Below are positions 30,694 to 38,883 of a DNA stretch of 64,000 bases, piece after piece (the stretch's first letter is position 1; each line of letters starts with the position of its first letter). Location: positions 1 through 64,000 of the IMG/VR virus record IMGVR_UViG_3300034101_005931. One strand, 5' to 3'. A program made the translations under genes and the position numbers. Below the pieces are notes generated by a model. That model saw only the letters and a list, made by a program, of their open reading frames with translations. It did not search any database and was not told the origin of the DNA. Source of the DNA: a virus.

Positions 30694-33006
30694 TTAAATA
30701 ATCTCACATGCACCACCGGAGCATGCTTGAGCTGCGAGTGTATCGATATCTACATGCTCGGCTCGTTCTTCTATAGTGATTTCCCAATCGATTTCTTTAT
30801 ACTCTCTCTTGAGATCACACCAGACTTTCCAGAGATGGACGTGTTTTAAGCAGTATGTACATGTACGTACATCGCCTTCAAAATACCTTACTGCAAATTG
30901 TTTAGCTCTACGAATCCAATCGTACTTGTTAAACCATGAATCGTATGCCTCCTTAGCAAGAAAATATTCTGCTAAAGCTTTATTAGATCTGTTATTTGGG
31001 TATTCAGGCTTAACCATGTCTTCTGGTTTAGCTAATTTTTCACCATAACCATTTAAAGCATCACATGCCTTCCAGAGATCTTGAAACGCTTTAAGCCCAT
31101 CAACAATTACACCTGAAGCAAATACAGCTGCATCACCGTATTCTCTTACAATTTCATTTGGTGTGAGTACAGTAGAAAACGGAGCTTGGTTATAATCTAA
31201 ATCACCAGAAGCCGGTAGTAATGAAATGCCTGCAAACCATTTTTGGTTATCAAAGATAAACTTCTCTACATCATCCCACTCTTCATCTTTGACTGTGATA
31301 GTATTAGAAATATTATGACGGATATAAGGCTGAGCACAAAGATCTACATTAGTACCGGCTTCTACCCAGTTTTGTTGAGCTACTAGAACATTTTTAAGTA
31401 AATCAACAGCCCCTAATTGATTCTTTGTAATAGCACCTTGTGGTACCTCACATAAGAATGAAATGACTTTGTCAGTCTTATTTGTAGACCAAACAGACTC
31501 CTCTACAGCTACAGGATTCTGTCTTTCGAATTCTTGAAGACAGAACTCGGTTTTGTTAGCCTGTACTCTACGAATATATCTACGAGCGTGGTGAGGGTGA
31601 ATGCCTGATGAAGTGCCGAGAATACAGGAAGTCGATCCTGCTGGTTTAGTACAAGTTGTACGCGCTGATTGATTAATACCCAAAAGCTGAGCTACCTTTT
31701 TATTAACCTTTTTTACTTCTTTAGCGCCTTTTTTCTGTATTTCAGGATTCAGAAGAATTTCTGGGTTATCCATAATACCGGTAATAGATACGCCGAGAAG
31801 AGCTTCTCTTTGAACTATCTCCTTAGTAGCTTCAGTGAGATATTTAAAATCAGTATAGCCTGCCTGTAATGTACCAATAATGGAAGCTGCTCTACAACAT
31901 TGTAGAAAATTCTCTTCTGTATCGCAGAAGCGTCCGTTGATTTCTGTCAAATTACAAAACTCCCAACCAGACCTGCCATCCGCAGTTTTGGGATACAGAG
32001 CAATTTCTACACAAGGATTATAGCAGATATCAACATCGCTCAACCAAACAAAGCCCGGTTCACCAAATTGCTTTGTACTTTGCATTAGTTCGCGAAACTG
32101 CTCTTTGGTTACTTGTCCTTTAAGAAGAGCTGCACTATTATTGCTTCTACCTCTTTGAGGATTAGTAATAAACCAATCACCTGTCTTAGCTGTAGCCATC
32201 TCCTTATCCTCTAAGGAGAAAAGACAAAGTGTTGCTGAACGACGGACACCACCTGATAACACAGCATCACCGATATGCATAATAATATCATAGCAATTGA
32301 TAGGACGAAGCTTCCCTGCCCATTCATCAGTTTTGAATTCTGGACTATTAATACGTTTTTCAATTAACGCTTCAATTTTCTGCATTGAATTAAATAACCC
32401 CTCTGGACCAGGAGCTAAAAACTGATTAGCAACTAATGTGCCCTTCGGTCTTATTTCACTATAATCAAATACAACTGTTTTACCTTTATACTCTTTCCAT
32501 TCTTCATCATTCGAATCAAAATATGATGCCATTAAAACACCAACAGCATCAGACCACCCTTCAATTGAGTCACCTACTATATGTGTTTTAGAGGAGCTTG
32601 ATCTTTTTTTGATGTTAGGAAGTTTTTGAATGTGAGGGTATTGAACAGAGAAACCAACACCGCAACCGCAAAGAAGGACATACAAAGCTTCTGCAAAGAC
32701 ACGCTGACGATCAATATGAGTGGCAGAGCAATTATATAGGCGTACATTATGTTTTAAGATAGGTGCACCTCCAAACTGTAAAGTACGCTGAGCTGCTAGT
32801 ACTCTTTTTTTCTTTTGCTGCTCTTCTGCAAAATCTATTTCTTCTGCCAACTGCGGTTCCTTTTGCAATTGATCCTTATAATAAAGTCTGTGCATATTAT
32901 AGACTCGCTCAACTGCTTCGGACCACGTCTCTCTGCGTTTATGCTCCGGTAAATAATGTGAATATCTAGAATAAAACGTGTAATCGGAAAGTGACTTTAG
33001 ACTCAT
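30694..33006 (-). CDS. nrdJ: adenosylcobalamin-dependent ribonucleotide reductase (class II)
   Basis: 770 residues. Active-site Cys C93 (YNCSATH), C332 and E334 in NPCVEIALYP, C351 in EFCNLTEING, and the C-terminal redox pair CSGGAC (762-767), the layout of the monomeric class II reductase. Reduces ribonucleotides to deoxyribonucleotides with B12 as radical source, so it works with or without oxygen but needs cobalamin from the host. A CTYC...W-C cluster near 690 may bind zinc. Divergent from hsp20. Confidence 0.9.
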   Translation of the reverse strand: MSLKSLSDYTFYSRYSHYLPEHKRRETWSEAVERVYNMHRLYYKDQLQKEPQLAEEIDFAEEQQKKKRVLAAQRTLQFGGAPILKHNVRLYNCSATHIDRQRVFAEALYVLLCGCGVGFSVQYPHIQKLPNIKKRSSSSKTHIVGDSIEGWSDAVGVLMASYFDSNDEEWKEYKGKTVVFDYSEIRPKGTLVANQFLAPGPEGLFNSMQKIEALIEKRINSPEFKTDEWAGKLRPINCYDIIMHIGDAVLSGGVRRSATLCLFSLEDKEMATAKTGDWFITNPQRGRSNNSAALLKGQVTKEQFRELMQSTKQFGEPGFVWLSDVDICYNPCVEIALYPKTADGRSGWEFCNLTEINGRFCDTEENFLQCCRAASIIGTLQAGYTDFKYLTEATKEIVQREALLGVSITGIMDNPEILLNPEIQKKGAKEVKKVNKKVAQLLGINQSARTTCTKPAGSTSCILGTSSGIHPHHARRYIRRVQANKTEFCLQEFERQNPVAVEESVWSTNKTDKVISFLCEVPQGAITKNQLGAVDLLKNVLVAQQNWVEAGTNVDLCAQPYIRHNISNTITVKDEEWDDVEKFIFDNQKWFAGISLLPASGDLDYNQAPFSTVLTPNEIVREYGDAAVFASGVIVDGLKAFQDLWKACDALNGYGEKLAKPEDMVKPEYPNNRSNKALAEYFLAKEAYDSWFNKYDWIRRAKQFAVRYFEGDVRTCTYCLKHVHLWKVWCDLKREYKEIDWEITIEERAEHVDIDTLAAQACSGGACEII

Positions 33007-33118
33007 AATAGTGAAAGGTATTTTATGATAGTATTTACAAAATGAAACTGAAAATACGATCTTTTAAAAATTAAAAGTTATAAAAAGTTTTAAATATTGA
33101 TTTTTTAATAGTTCCAAT

Positions 33119-33126
33119 TATAAATA
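33119..33126 (+). promoter_or_regulatory. T4-type late promoter box upstream of hsp20
   Basis: TATAAATA, about 72 nt before ATG 33198, giving hsp20 a real 5' leader unlike most genes here. Confidence 0.55.
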
Positions 33127-33132
33127 ATGTTG

Positions 33133-33744
33133 CTCTGGTGCTCATTCTAGAGGCTAGAACTCATTAACCTTGTCTAAAAGAAAGGAAACAAAAACATATG
33201 AGTAATACAAACATGATAACAATACCGGAAGGATCCGGATACACAGTAGGTCGCGTGGAGTGGTCTCCATTGCAGGTAGCTCGTCAACTACCTGCGCTGT
33301 TTAGCGATCATTGGCTCGCTGATCTGTTCGATGGAATAGATATTCCAGCAAAAGCGTTTGATGTCCCAGGGACTCACTATCCTTATGATGTCAAAGTGCT
33401 CACCAATAACGAAGGTGAGGTCTACAGATATGAAATTGATGTAGCTCTTGCCGGAATCGGTAAAGAAGGTATCAAAGTCAAAGTAAAAGATGGTTATTTG
33501 ACTATTGATATTAGTAAAGAAGAGGTCGAAGAAAAATCGCATATCAAATATGCGAGAAAAGGAATCAGCAAAAGAAAGGCTACAATGTCGTTTCACCTAG
33601 CTGAAAACGTAGATGTCAAAAGCATCTCGTCCGATTACAAGGATGGTTTACTCAAGGTTACCGTCCCTGTAAAGCAGCCTGAGGTCTACAACGTAGATAT
33701 AAAGGTTGACTGATTAGTTTTTAGTTTCTGCTTGAGCACCAGAG
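33133..33744. repeat. 11-bp inverted repeat flanking the hsp20 gene
   Basis: CTCTGGTGCTC at 33133-33143 and its exact complement GAGCACCAGAG at 33734-33744 enclose the whole Hsp20 gene. In the mRNA these ends could pair and close the gene into a loop. A separate hairpin TTCTAG-agg-CTAGAA sits at 33145-33159 in the 5' leader. Confidence 0.7.
33198..33713 (+). CDS. small heat-shock protein Hsp20
   Basis: 171 residues. Alpha-crystallin domain from ~60 to 165 (YPYDVKV, YEIDVALAGIGKEGIKVKVKDG, then FHLAENVDVKSISSDYKDGLLKV with the conserved G-x-L motif). The short N-terminal arm and an I/V-x-I/V-like C-terminal end (VDIKVD) fit ATP-independent chaperone oligomers. T4-like marine phages often encode Hsp20, probably for head or tail assembly. 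GGAAAC Shine-Dalgarno and a leader with hairpins; optimised codons. Confidence 0.9.
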   Translation: MSNTNMITIPEGSGYTVGRVEWSPLQVARQLPALFSDHWLADLFDGIDIPAKAFDVPGTHYPYDVKVLTNNEGEVYRYEIDVALAGIGKEGIKVKVKDGYLTIDISKEEVEEKSHIKYARKGISKRKATMSFHLAENVDVKSISSDYKDGLLKVTVPVKQPEVYNVDIKVD

Positions 33745-33750
33745 GCATTT

Positions 33751-33758
33751 AATAAATA
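33751..33758 (+). promoter_or_regulatory. late promoter box
   Basis: AATAAATA upstream of the small gene at 33815. Confidence 0.45.
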
Positions 33759-33814
33759 TTTGAGTCTAAGTTATCTCTGTCGCGGGAATAAGAGTTTTCG
33801 CGAAGGAGGTAAAT

Positions 33815-33922
33815 ATGACAACAATAATAACAGCTATTACAATCTACAACATAAGCGTATTGTTTATTGGGTATTTTGTAATGCTCACAGAAGTGTTTGA
33901 CAGACCCACTCGTAGTAAATGA
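33815..33922 (+). CDS. tiny single-TM protein, strongly expressed
   Basis: 35 residues (helix at 4-26) ending in a basic tail. GGAGG Shine-Dalgarno 8 nt before ATG, a 5' hairpin (TCGCG/CGCGA, 33778-33802) next to it, and a strong terminator after it: a monocistronic, well-expressed unit. No homology known to me. Confidence 0.65.
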   Translation: MTTIITAITIYNISVLFIGYFVMLTEVFDRPTRSK

Positions 33923-33944
33923 GTTTGGCAGACATTTTTGGATA

Positions 33945-33973
33945 AAGGCGGCATTGCCGCCTTTATTTTTTTC
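33945..33973 (+). terminator. rho-independent terminator
   Basis: AAAGGCGGC-att-GCCGCCTTT stem, then T7. Strong. Confidence 0.93.
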
Positions 33974-34001
33974 TTGATGAGATAGGAATTTCCTTTATTA
34001 T
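33974..34001 (+). promoter_or_regulatory. sigma70-type promoter for 34008
   Basis: TTGATG, 16-nt spacer, TATTAT (33996-34001), then 6 nt to ATG 34008. A GGAATTTCC word lies in the spacer. Confidence 0.75.
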
Positions 34002-34007
34002 ATTTAC

Positions 34008-34274
34008 ATGACTTGTGCAAACTGTAGTTTGTTTATCGAACCTGAACGTATTAAAATGTTACCAAATACAAAAGTGTGTTCTACATGCGCTCAGCAATAC
34101 ATTAAACTAAAGCCTAAAAAAGGTATCATGATATACGGTCATAAAACTGCAGGTGAAATGCAGGTGGTGTCCGTAGAAAATTTTAGAGACTATCGCAGAT
34201 TAAATCCTTACGGAAGACATACAGGCCGCGGGTCAGGCATTCATCGAGTCTCAAAAGCAACAGAATACGTTTAA
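34008..34274 (+). CDS. DksA/TraR-type zinc-finger protein
   Basis: 88 residues. C-x-x-C...C-x-x-C zinc finger: CANCSLFIEPERIKM and CSTCAQQY near residues 3-29, as in DksA C4 fingers. The coiled-coil of full DksA is absent. The rest is basic. Binding to RNA polymerase or nucleic acid is possible. Leaderless promoter; ends on the start of the next gene. Confidence 0.72.
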   Translation: MTCANCSLFIEPERIKMLPNTKVCSTCAQQYIKLKPKKGIMIYGHKTAGEMQVVSVENFRDYRRLNPYGRHTGRGSGIHRVSKATEYV

Positions 34275-34663
34275 TGGTTAACTATATTATAGAGAGTGCA
34301 GGCTCCCCTGATAGTGAGAAAAATGATTGTACTGTTCGTGCATTGGCTATTGCGACTGAAACACCATATATAAAAGCATATGCTAAGTTAGCTACTGCAG
34401 GACGAAAACGTAATAGAGGTTTTCATATATGTAAAATATTAAAATCTGGCACAGTTCACTTTAATCATGTTTTTAAAAAACTAAAATTTCGTAAAGCAAT
34501 TACTTTACAAAAGTTTATTCAAAAGTATCCTACAGGCACTTTTTATGTACAAAAATATGCACATGTTTTTGTAATTAGAGACAGTGTAGTATTAGATACA
34601 TATAGGCCGGGACCCTATACTCGTATCACTAAAGCTTGGGAAGTTACAAGATTGCAATCATAA
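34274..34663 (+). CDS. putative papain-like cysteine protein of phage
   Basis: 129 residues. NDCTVRALAIATETPYIKAYAKLATAGR near residues 17-44 and KYAHVFVIRDSVVLDTYRPG near 95-114 give a C-H-D order of a papain-like fold common in phage proteins. Peptidase activity not shown. Stop/start with neighbours overlap (ATG 34274 shares a base). Confidence 0.6.
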   Translation: MVNYIIESAGSPDSEKNDCTVRALAIATETPYIKAYAKLATAGRKRNRGFHICKILKSGTVHFNHVFKKLKFRKAITLQKFIQKYPTGTFYVQKYAHVFVIRDSVVLDTYRPGPYTRITKAWEVTRLQS

Positions 34664-34686
34664 AAATCTATTATAAATTAAGTTAT

Positions 34687-35247
34687 ATGCCTAATCTTGA
34701 CCCGGTACAGCTTAAACAAATTTTTACAACCACAAAGAGAAGCAAAGATTTTTTTACTAAGTCATTCAAGTCGTTTGTAGAAACAGGTACACATGTGGGG
34801 TCAACTATCATAGCTCTGCATCCTTATTTTGAAAAACTATATACAATCGAAATAGCAGAACAACTGTATAATACATGTAAAAATGAATTTGAGAGACGAA
34901 AGATAAACAACGTAGAGCTTGTCATGGGAGATTCTGCGAAAATAATTCCGGAGTTTATTCGAAAAATTAATACTGATACTGTTTTTTGGCTTGATGGTCA
35001 CTGGTCGGGAGGTGCAACAGGCAAGGGTGATAAAGATGTGCCCCTTTTAGAAGAAATAAAGTCAATAAATGATTTTCCTTATAAAGCTGGTATTATCATT
35101 GACGATGCAAGATTATTTGGAACTAGTATAAATGAAGACTGGTCAGAAATTACCGAACATAACATTATTAATGTACTGCATGATAGTAGAGTAGAAGATT
35201 ATTATTATTGTAATGACAGATTTGTCATACTCTATAATCAAATATAA
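34687..35247 (+). CDS. FkbM/class I SAM-dependent methyltransferase-like protein
   Basis: 186 residues from ATG 34687. FVETGTHVGSTI (SAM-binding glycine loop), YTIEIAEQLY with the acidic residue for ribose, and FWLDGHWSGGATGKGDKDVPLLEEI. Likely transfers a methyl group to a glycan or small molecule. A TATAAATT box is ~7 nt before ATG. Together with the next 2OG oxygenase it forms a modification pair. Confidence 0.68.
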   Translation: MPNLDPVQLKQIFTTTKRSKDFFTKSFKSFVETGTHVGSTIIALHPYFEKLYTIEIAEQLYNTCKNEFERRKINNVELVMGDSAKIIPEFIRKINTDTVFWLDGHWSGGATGKGDKDVPLLEEIKSINDFPYKAGIIIDDARLFGTSINEDWSEITEHNIINVLHDSRVEDYYYCNDRFVILYNQI

Positions 35248-35249
35248 AC

Positions 35250-35609
35250 ATGTCCGCTTCTAACGATAATCTATATAAAATGTTTGGACCTACGTCCTGT
35301 TCACCTGATGAGATGTATCAACCAGTAGCAAAAAATTATTTTATTGTAGGTTATAATATAAAAGACGACAGGCATCGATCCTTTGGTTTTTTCCAAACGC
35401 TTGTTGGGGCAAGAAAAACTATACTTTCACAGTGGAAAGATATGGAGGAGTGTTACTATGATGCATTTTTTATAGAAGAGTTTAGCGAAGGTATTTTTAA
35501 AATCGGTAATATTGAGGAGTATTATGAAATTAATATGGAAACACGTTCTCTAGTTAAAAAAGATGTACCTCTTGTTTTAAGAACCCGGGTTAATTGGTCA
35601 ATAGGATAA
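35250..35609 (+). CDS. hypothetical protein
   Basis: 119 residues, aromatic-rich (YFIVGYNIKDDRHRSFGFFQT). No domain recognised. Follows the methyltransferase gene by 2 nt and lies 2 nt before the oxygenase gene, so cotranscribed. Confidence 0.6.
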   Translation: MSASNDNLYKMFGPTSCSPDEMYQPVAKNYFIVGYNIKDDRHRSFGFFQTLVGARKTILSQWKDMEECYYDAFFIEEFSEGIFKIGNIEEYYEINMETRSLVKKDVPLVLRTRVNWSIG

Positions 35610-35611
35610 TT

Positions 35612-36451
35612 ATGAATACACACGCATTATCATTTACAGTCAACAGTATCGAAAAAAACTTCGATGTAGAAGCAGAGCATTTTAAGCGGGGGTTGAATGA
35701 AATTCAGTTGCAGGACCCTCTTTTTGATGAACCTTCTTTTTTGAAAAACGGCTATATGATAGCCAAGGTACCAGAGATGTGGCATGAAACAATTATTAGC
35801 TCTATTAAGAGCTATATACTTAACGCTTTAAATGTAAATGGAGTCAATCCCGAGAATTTTCAACTAGATCAATATCACACCTATGTAAATGATAAAATAC
35901 ATCAAAAAGTAGTCGATAGTTTTCGTGGAGGAATGGATGGCTATAATGGTATTCCAATCGAACAATTAAATATACCAATACCAGATATTGACTCTTTTAT
36001 TAATAAAACAATTCAAAGCAATAGACCGGTTTCTATACATGTACAAAAGTTAGGATTATCTATTAAAAAATTTTGGATAAGAATAATACGACCTAATACA
36101 AACGACAATAATCCACCGCATAAAGACAGCCATTTAGAGAGAAATAGAAATATGGTTATATCTTTTTACCCGATTGTAGGTTGCAACGAAAAATCCTCAT
36201 TACCTATTATACCTGGCTCACATCTAGAACCAGAAAGTGAATATATAGTATCTTCTTCACCTTCTTTTGTAGACAAAAAAGAGTTTAATGTACCTGCAAT
36301 TGTTCATAGAAATAAGGGATTAAATTTAATAACACCTAATCCTAAAGAAGGTGAAATATTAATTTTTACACCCGAACTTATTCATGGCGGTGGGGTCAAT
36401 TTAAATACCAATATTACACGTATTTCACTAGAAATGCGATACTTTAATTAA
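35612..36451 (+). CDS. 2-oxoglutarate/Fe(II) dioxygenase-like protein
   Basis: 279 residues. PPHKDSHLERN carries H-x-D (near residue 170), and LIHGGGVNLNTNITRISLEMR carries the distal His and the 2OG-binding Arg near 255-275, so the double-stranded beta-helix core looks complete (phytanoyl-CoA dioxygenase style). Hydroxylates an unknown substrate. Start taken at ATG 35612. Confidence 0.72.
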   Translation: MNTHALSFTVNSIEKNFDVEAEHFKRGLNEIQLQDPLFDEPSFLKNGYMIAKVPEMWHETIISSIKSYILNALNVNGVNPENFQLDQYHTYVNDKIHQKVVDSFRGGMDGYNGIPIEQLNIPIPDIDSFINKTIQSNRPVSIHVQKLGLSIKKFWIRIIRPNTNDNNPPHKDSHLERNRNMVISFYPIVGCNEKSSLPIIPGSHLEPESEYIVSSSPSFVDKKEFNVPAIVHRNKGLNLITPNPKEGEILIFTPELIHGGGVNLNTNITRISLEMRYFN

Positions 36452-36466
36452 TCTCACATTTAGTGC

Positions 36467-36474
36467 CATAAATA
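36467..36474 (+). promoter_or_regulatory. late promoter box for 36482
   Basis: CATAAATA, 7 nt before ATG 36482. Confidence 0.6.
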
Positions 36475-36481
36475 TATATGT

Positions 36482-37168
36482 ATGGCTAATGTAAGAATTA
36501 AAGATTTACCACTTAATGTACCGACAAGACAGAGCTGGCTACCTTTTGAAGTAATAACTTCAGGTGCATATACTACATCAAGAGCGACACTTTCTTCTAT
36601 TATTGCTATTGGATCTAATGCATTATGGCAATCTGCTAGCACAACAGTTAGTGCATTGAGTTCAAATTGGCAAAATAATACTACTAGCTATACCAATGAT
36701 AAGCCTGTATTATCAAGCGGTTATTTAACGACAAAAGCCTTTAGTGGATTTTGGTTAGATGCCTATAATTTTGTTAATGCTGGTAAAAATACTTGGGATA
36801 CAGGAGCTGTGCGTGCAGCACGTGCATATACTACTGTGCAAGATCTAAGTACATCATGGACAAGTGCAAGATCAACGGTATCAGCGCTTTCAGCTCGATG
36901 GGAGACCAGTTACACAACATTTTACGGAATTAGTGCAAATCTTCCTCGAAAATTTGCTACTACGTTTGGAAACGGGATTAATAATCCTAATACTATAACA
37001 CATAACTTAAACACAAGAGATGTGATAATAAGCGTAGCGTTAAATGCACCGCCATACACCGTTACACTGCCTTCTGTGATTACATGCGATACGGTAAATA
37101 CTGTCTCTATTACAATGCCATCTACACCAACAACTAATCAATATAGAGCTACAATTATTTCTGCGTAA
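36482..37168 (+). CDS. tail-fibre protein
   Basis: 228 residues. N-terminal VRIKDLPLNVPTRQSW..., then Trp/Ser/Thr repeats (WQSASTTVSALSSNW, ALSARWETSYTT) like those at 1-396, and a beta-rich C-terminal domain (NTITHNLNTRDVIISVALN). The WQSA...ALSS repeats form shaft segments. Late box upstream fits structural use. Stop overlaps the next ATG. Confidence 0.75.
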   Translation: MANVRIKDLPLNVPTRQSWLPFEVITSGAYTTSRATLSSIIAIGSNALWQSASTTVSALSSNWQNNTTSYTNDKPVLSSGYLTTKAFSGFWLDAYNFVNAGKNTWDTGAVRAARAYTTVQDLSTSWTSARSTVSALSARWETSYTTFYGISANLPRKFATTFGNGINNPNTITHNLNTRDVIISVALNAPPYTVTLPSVITCDTVNTVSITMPSTPTTNQYRATIISA

Positions 37169-37425
37169 TGATTACGTTTAACAGCTTTTATACCGAAAAC
37201 AATAAACCTAATACCATTAAAAAAGGAGATAAGGTTATTGATACTAATGCTAAATGTAAGCACTATAAAAGTGAAGGTAAAGTAACAAAGGTAAAACAAC
37301 TTAAGGACTCAAAAGGTAATACTGTAGGTAATACAATATGTTATAAATGTTCTAATTCTGGCAACTCATGGGATAAAGGCGAAGAACTAGAAAAAACTGA
37401 GATACAGCTTAAAAGAAATAATTAA
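37168..37425 (+). CDS. packaged-protein candidate with KOW/SH3-like domain
   Basis: 85 residues. MITFNSFYTEN is a variant of the capsid-targeting-like leader. The rest, KGDKVIDTNAKCKHYKSEG ... YKCSNSGNSWDKGEELEKT, is a small barrel-like domain recognised in T4-like phages (C-K-H-Y motif), with unknown role. The 1-nt overlap with the fibre gene suggests joint late expression. Confidence 0.7.
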   Translation: MITFNSFYTENNKPNTIKKGDKVIDTNAKCKHYKSEGKVTKVKQLKDSKGNTVGNTICYKCSNSGNSWDKGEELEKTEIQLKRNN

Positions 37426-37461
37426 AAAAACGACTTATTACAGCTTCTAGTATCGTTTTTT
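37425..37461. terminator. bidirectional terminator
   Basis: AAAAAACGA ... TCGTTTTTT, 9-bp A/T-rich stem ending in T6 on both strands between convergent genes 37425 and 37552. Confidence 0.6.
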
Positions 37462-37551
37462 CTAATCATATAAGCAATTTCACTTATATCTTGTTTTAAG
37501 ATGGTTGTGAAGTATAGGAAGAGTGTGTGTAAGAATATTCTCATTTAAAGA

Positions 37552-37716
37552 CTACTTGCCTTTGTTTTTTTTACCGGGCTTGCGGCCAACTTTTGCTTTT
37601 TTGACTGCTGTTTTAACTTGTTTTTCTTTTGTCGCTTTGACAGGACGGCTAAGAAACCCTTTAATATTGTTAAGTAGATCTGTAAAAAGACCGCTCACAA
37701 CTGATAAGATTTTCAT
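37552..37716 (-). CDS. small lysine-rich late protein
   Basis: 54 residues from ATG 37716 (a longer frame from 37737 starts upstream of the promoter). Amphipathic N-terminal helix (MKILSVVSGLFTDLLNNIKGF) and a basic tail ending KKNKGK. A DNA- or membrane-binding core protein is plausible. AATAAATA (37722-37729) is 5 nt before ATG. Confidence 0.6.
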   Translation of the reverse strand: MKILSVVSGLFTDLLNNIKGFLSRPVKATKEKQVKTAVKKAKVGRKPGKKNKGK

Positions 37717-37721
37717 ATATA

Positions 37722-37729
37722 TATTTATT
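37722..37729 (-). promoter_or_regulatory. late promoter box for 37716
   Basis: AATAAATA on the minus strand, 5 nt before the ATG. Confidence 0.55.
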
Positions 37730-37791
37730 CTTTTCACCAGTGAAAACCATAAAAATATGAGCTGTCTAATTTAAGGGCTGATACTACAATA

Positions 37792-38529
37792 CTAATATTG
37801 TAGATCAAATGTTTTTTCAAACGCTTTATTATCGGCTTTATATGACTCCAGGGATTCTAAATTAGCGTTTGCAGAATATTGCCAGTGCCAGCTTATTTCA
37901 TCGGGAACTTTAAAACCAAAAAATTTATATACATCTTTTTGCATATCTACAACTTCTTTGCCTCTCCAGTTGTGACCCACTGTAACAATACCCGCTTTAA
38001 TGTTACCTACAATATTACCTTCCTCAAGGCTAGTTTTTCTGTTTTCAATCCAGTTAAGACGTTCTATTAATTTTTGATATATACCATTCATTTGACCCCA
38101 ACGAATAGGACCAAAAAATATAACAGCTGATGAATTAAAAAGTGATTTCGAAATCTTCCACAACTCGTCCTTTTCATTACCAAAAGAAACCCAGCATCTA
38201 TGATAACCTGAAGGGTTCTTTTCTTTATCTTTTAAAAGAGCGCCCTTTAATCCACAAGTATTACCTTCAGCAGATGATACATTACCTACACAAGGAAGTA
38301 TGTTAAGTGCCGCAGCGTCAACAATTTCACATTTGTTCGAACCTATCCTACTTTGTATAAATCGTGCTAGTTGGGTACTTTTTGGTATATCTTCTTTTTT
38401 ATGATCAGGTCTTGTAGATGTAGTTATAAGCAAAACACGTTTTTCGCCTTCTAGATAAGCTATAGTTTTCGAAAGGTTAGAGTCAGTAACCTTAGCTTCA
38501 GCTATTAAGTAATCTGAAAATTTAAGCAT
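37792..38529 (-). CDS. NAD(P)H-dependent FMN reductase-like flavoprotein with capsid-targeting-like leader
   Basis: 245 residues. Leader MLKFSDYLIAEAK closely follows the T4 pattern M-x-x-[FY]-x-[DE]-[FY]-[IL]-x-E-A. From ~30 a flavodoxin fold: RVLLITTSTRP phosphate loop, VIFFGPIRWGQMNGIYQKLIERLNW, IVTVGHNWRGKE. Reduces flavin or quinone with NAD(P)H. If packaged, it would enter the cell with the DNA. Late-like box AATAAATA lies 11 nt upstream of the ATG. Confidence 0.75.
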   Translation of the reverse strand: MLKFSDYLIAEAKVTDSNLSKTIAYLEGEKRVLLITTSTRPDHKKEDIPKSTQLARFIQSRIGSNKCEIVDAAALNILPCVGNVSSAEGNTCGLKGALLKDKEKNPSGYHRCWVSFGNEKDELWKISKSLFNSSAVIFFGPIRWGQMNGIYQKLIERLNWIENRKTSLEEGNIVGNIKAGIVTVGHNWRGKEVVDMQKDVYKFFGFKVPDEISWHWQYSANANLESLESYKADNKAFEKTFDLQY

Positions 38530-38576
38530 ATACCACTAACTATTTATTTAATACTGTATAATTATGCAAAGTATGT

Positions 38577-38693
38577 TTATAGCTTATAAACAAAAGCTGC
38601 TCCGTATAGTAACGTCAGTGACGTTATAGGACCATTAAATGAGAAGTTAACAGGTAATTCAAATGCTGTTAACTGACCAACTGTTGAAGAGCT
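38577..38693 (-). pseudogene. 3' end fragment of the fibre gene 39963-40511
   Basis: Reading minus, this still encodes the last ~38 residues of that fibre (from SSTVGQLTAF to GAAFVYKL-stop). 110 bp (38584-38693) match 39970-40079 exactly; beyond, only the last codons differ synonymously (AAG CTA against AAA CTC). It has no start and is cut off by the cassette at 38694. Confidence 0.85.
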
Positions 38694-38883
38694 CGCCCAT
38701 TCCTTCAAGATCGAGGAGCCATTGCTTCACTCGCAGAGTGATATAACCGTCCTCGTCAGCTTCCATTTCAGGGGGGAAAATGTGTTTACATCTGCCTGTT
38801 TTGATAAGCTCGTCTTCAAAAGCCGTATCGACGGCTTGTTGAAACTCTGGGTATATTTCTTGATGAATTTTATAAGATTTCAT
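38659..38883 (-). CDS. small protein of the inserted cassette
   Basis: 74 residues from ATG 38883 (overlapping the adhesin stop; an upstream start at 38898 is less likely). Helical acidic protein, YKIHQEIYPEFQQAVDTAF, with a Cys (GRCKHIFPPE). Its last ~11 residues are read from the repeat in a different frame (ELFNSWSVNSI), so the true C terminus has been replaced at the junction. Function unknown, perhaps a fibre companion. Confidence 0.6.
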   Translation of the reverse strand: MKSYKIHQEIYPEFQQAVDTAFEDELIKTGRCKHIFPPEMEADEDGYITLRVKQWLLDLEGMGELFNSWSVNSI

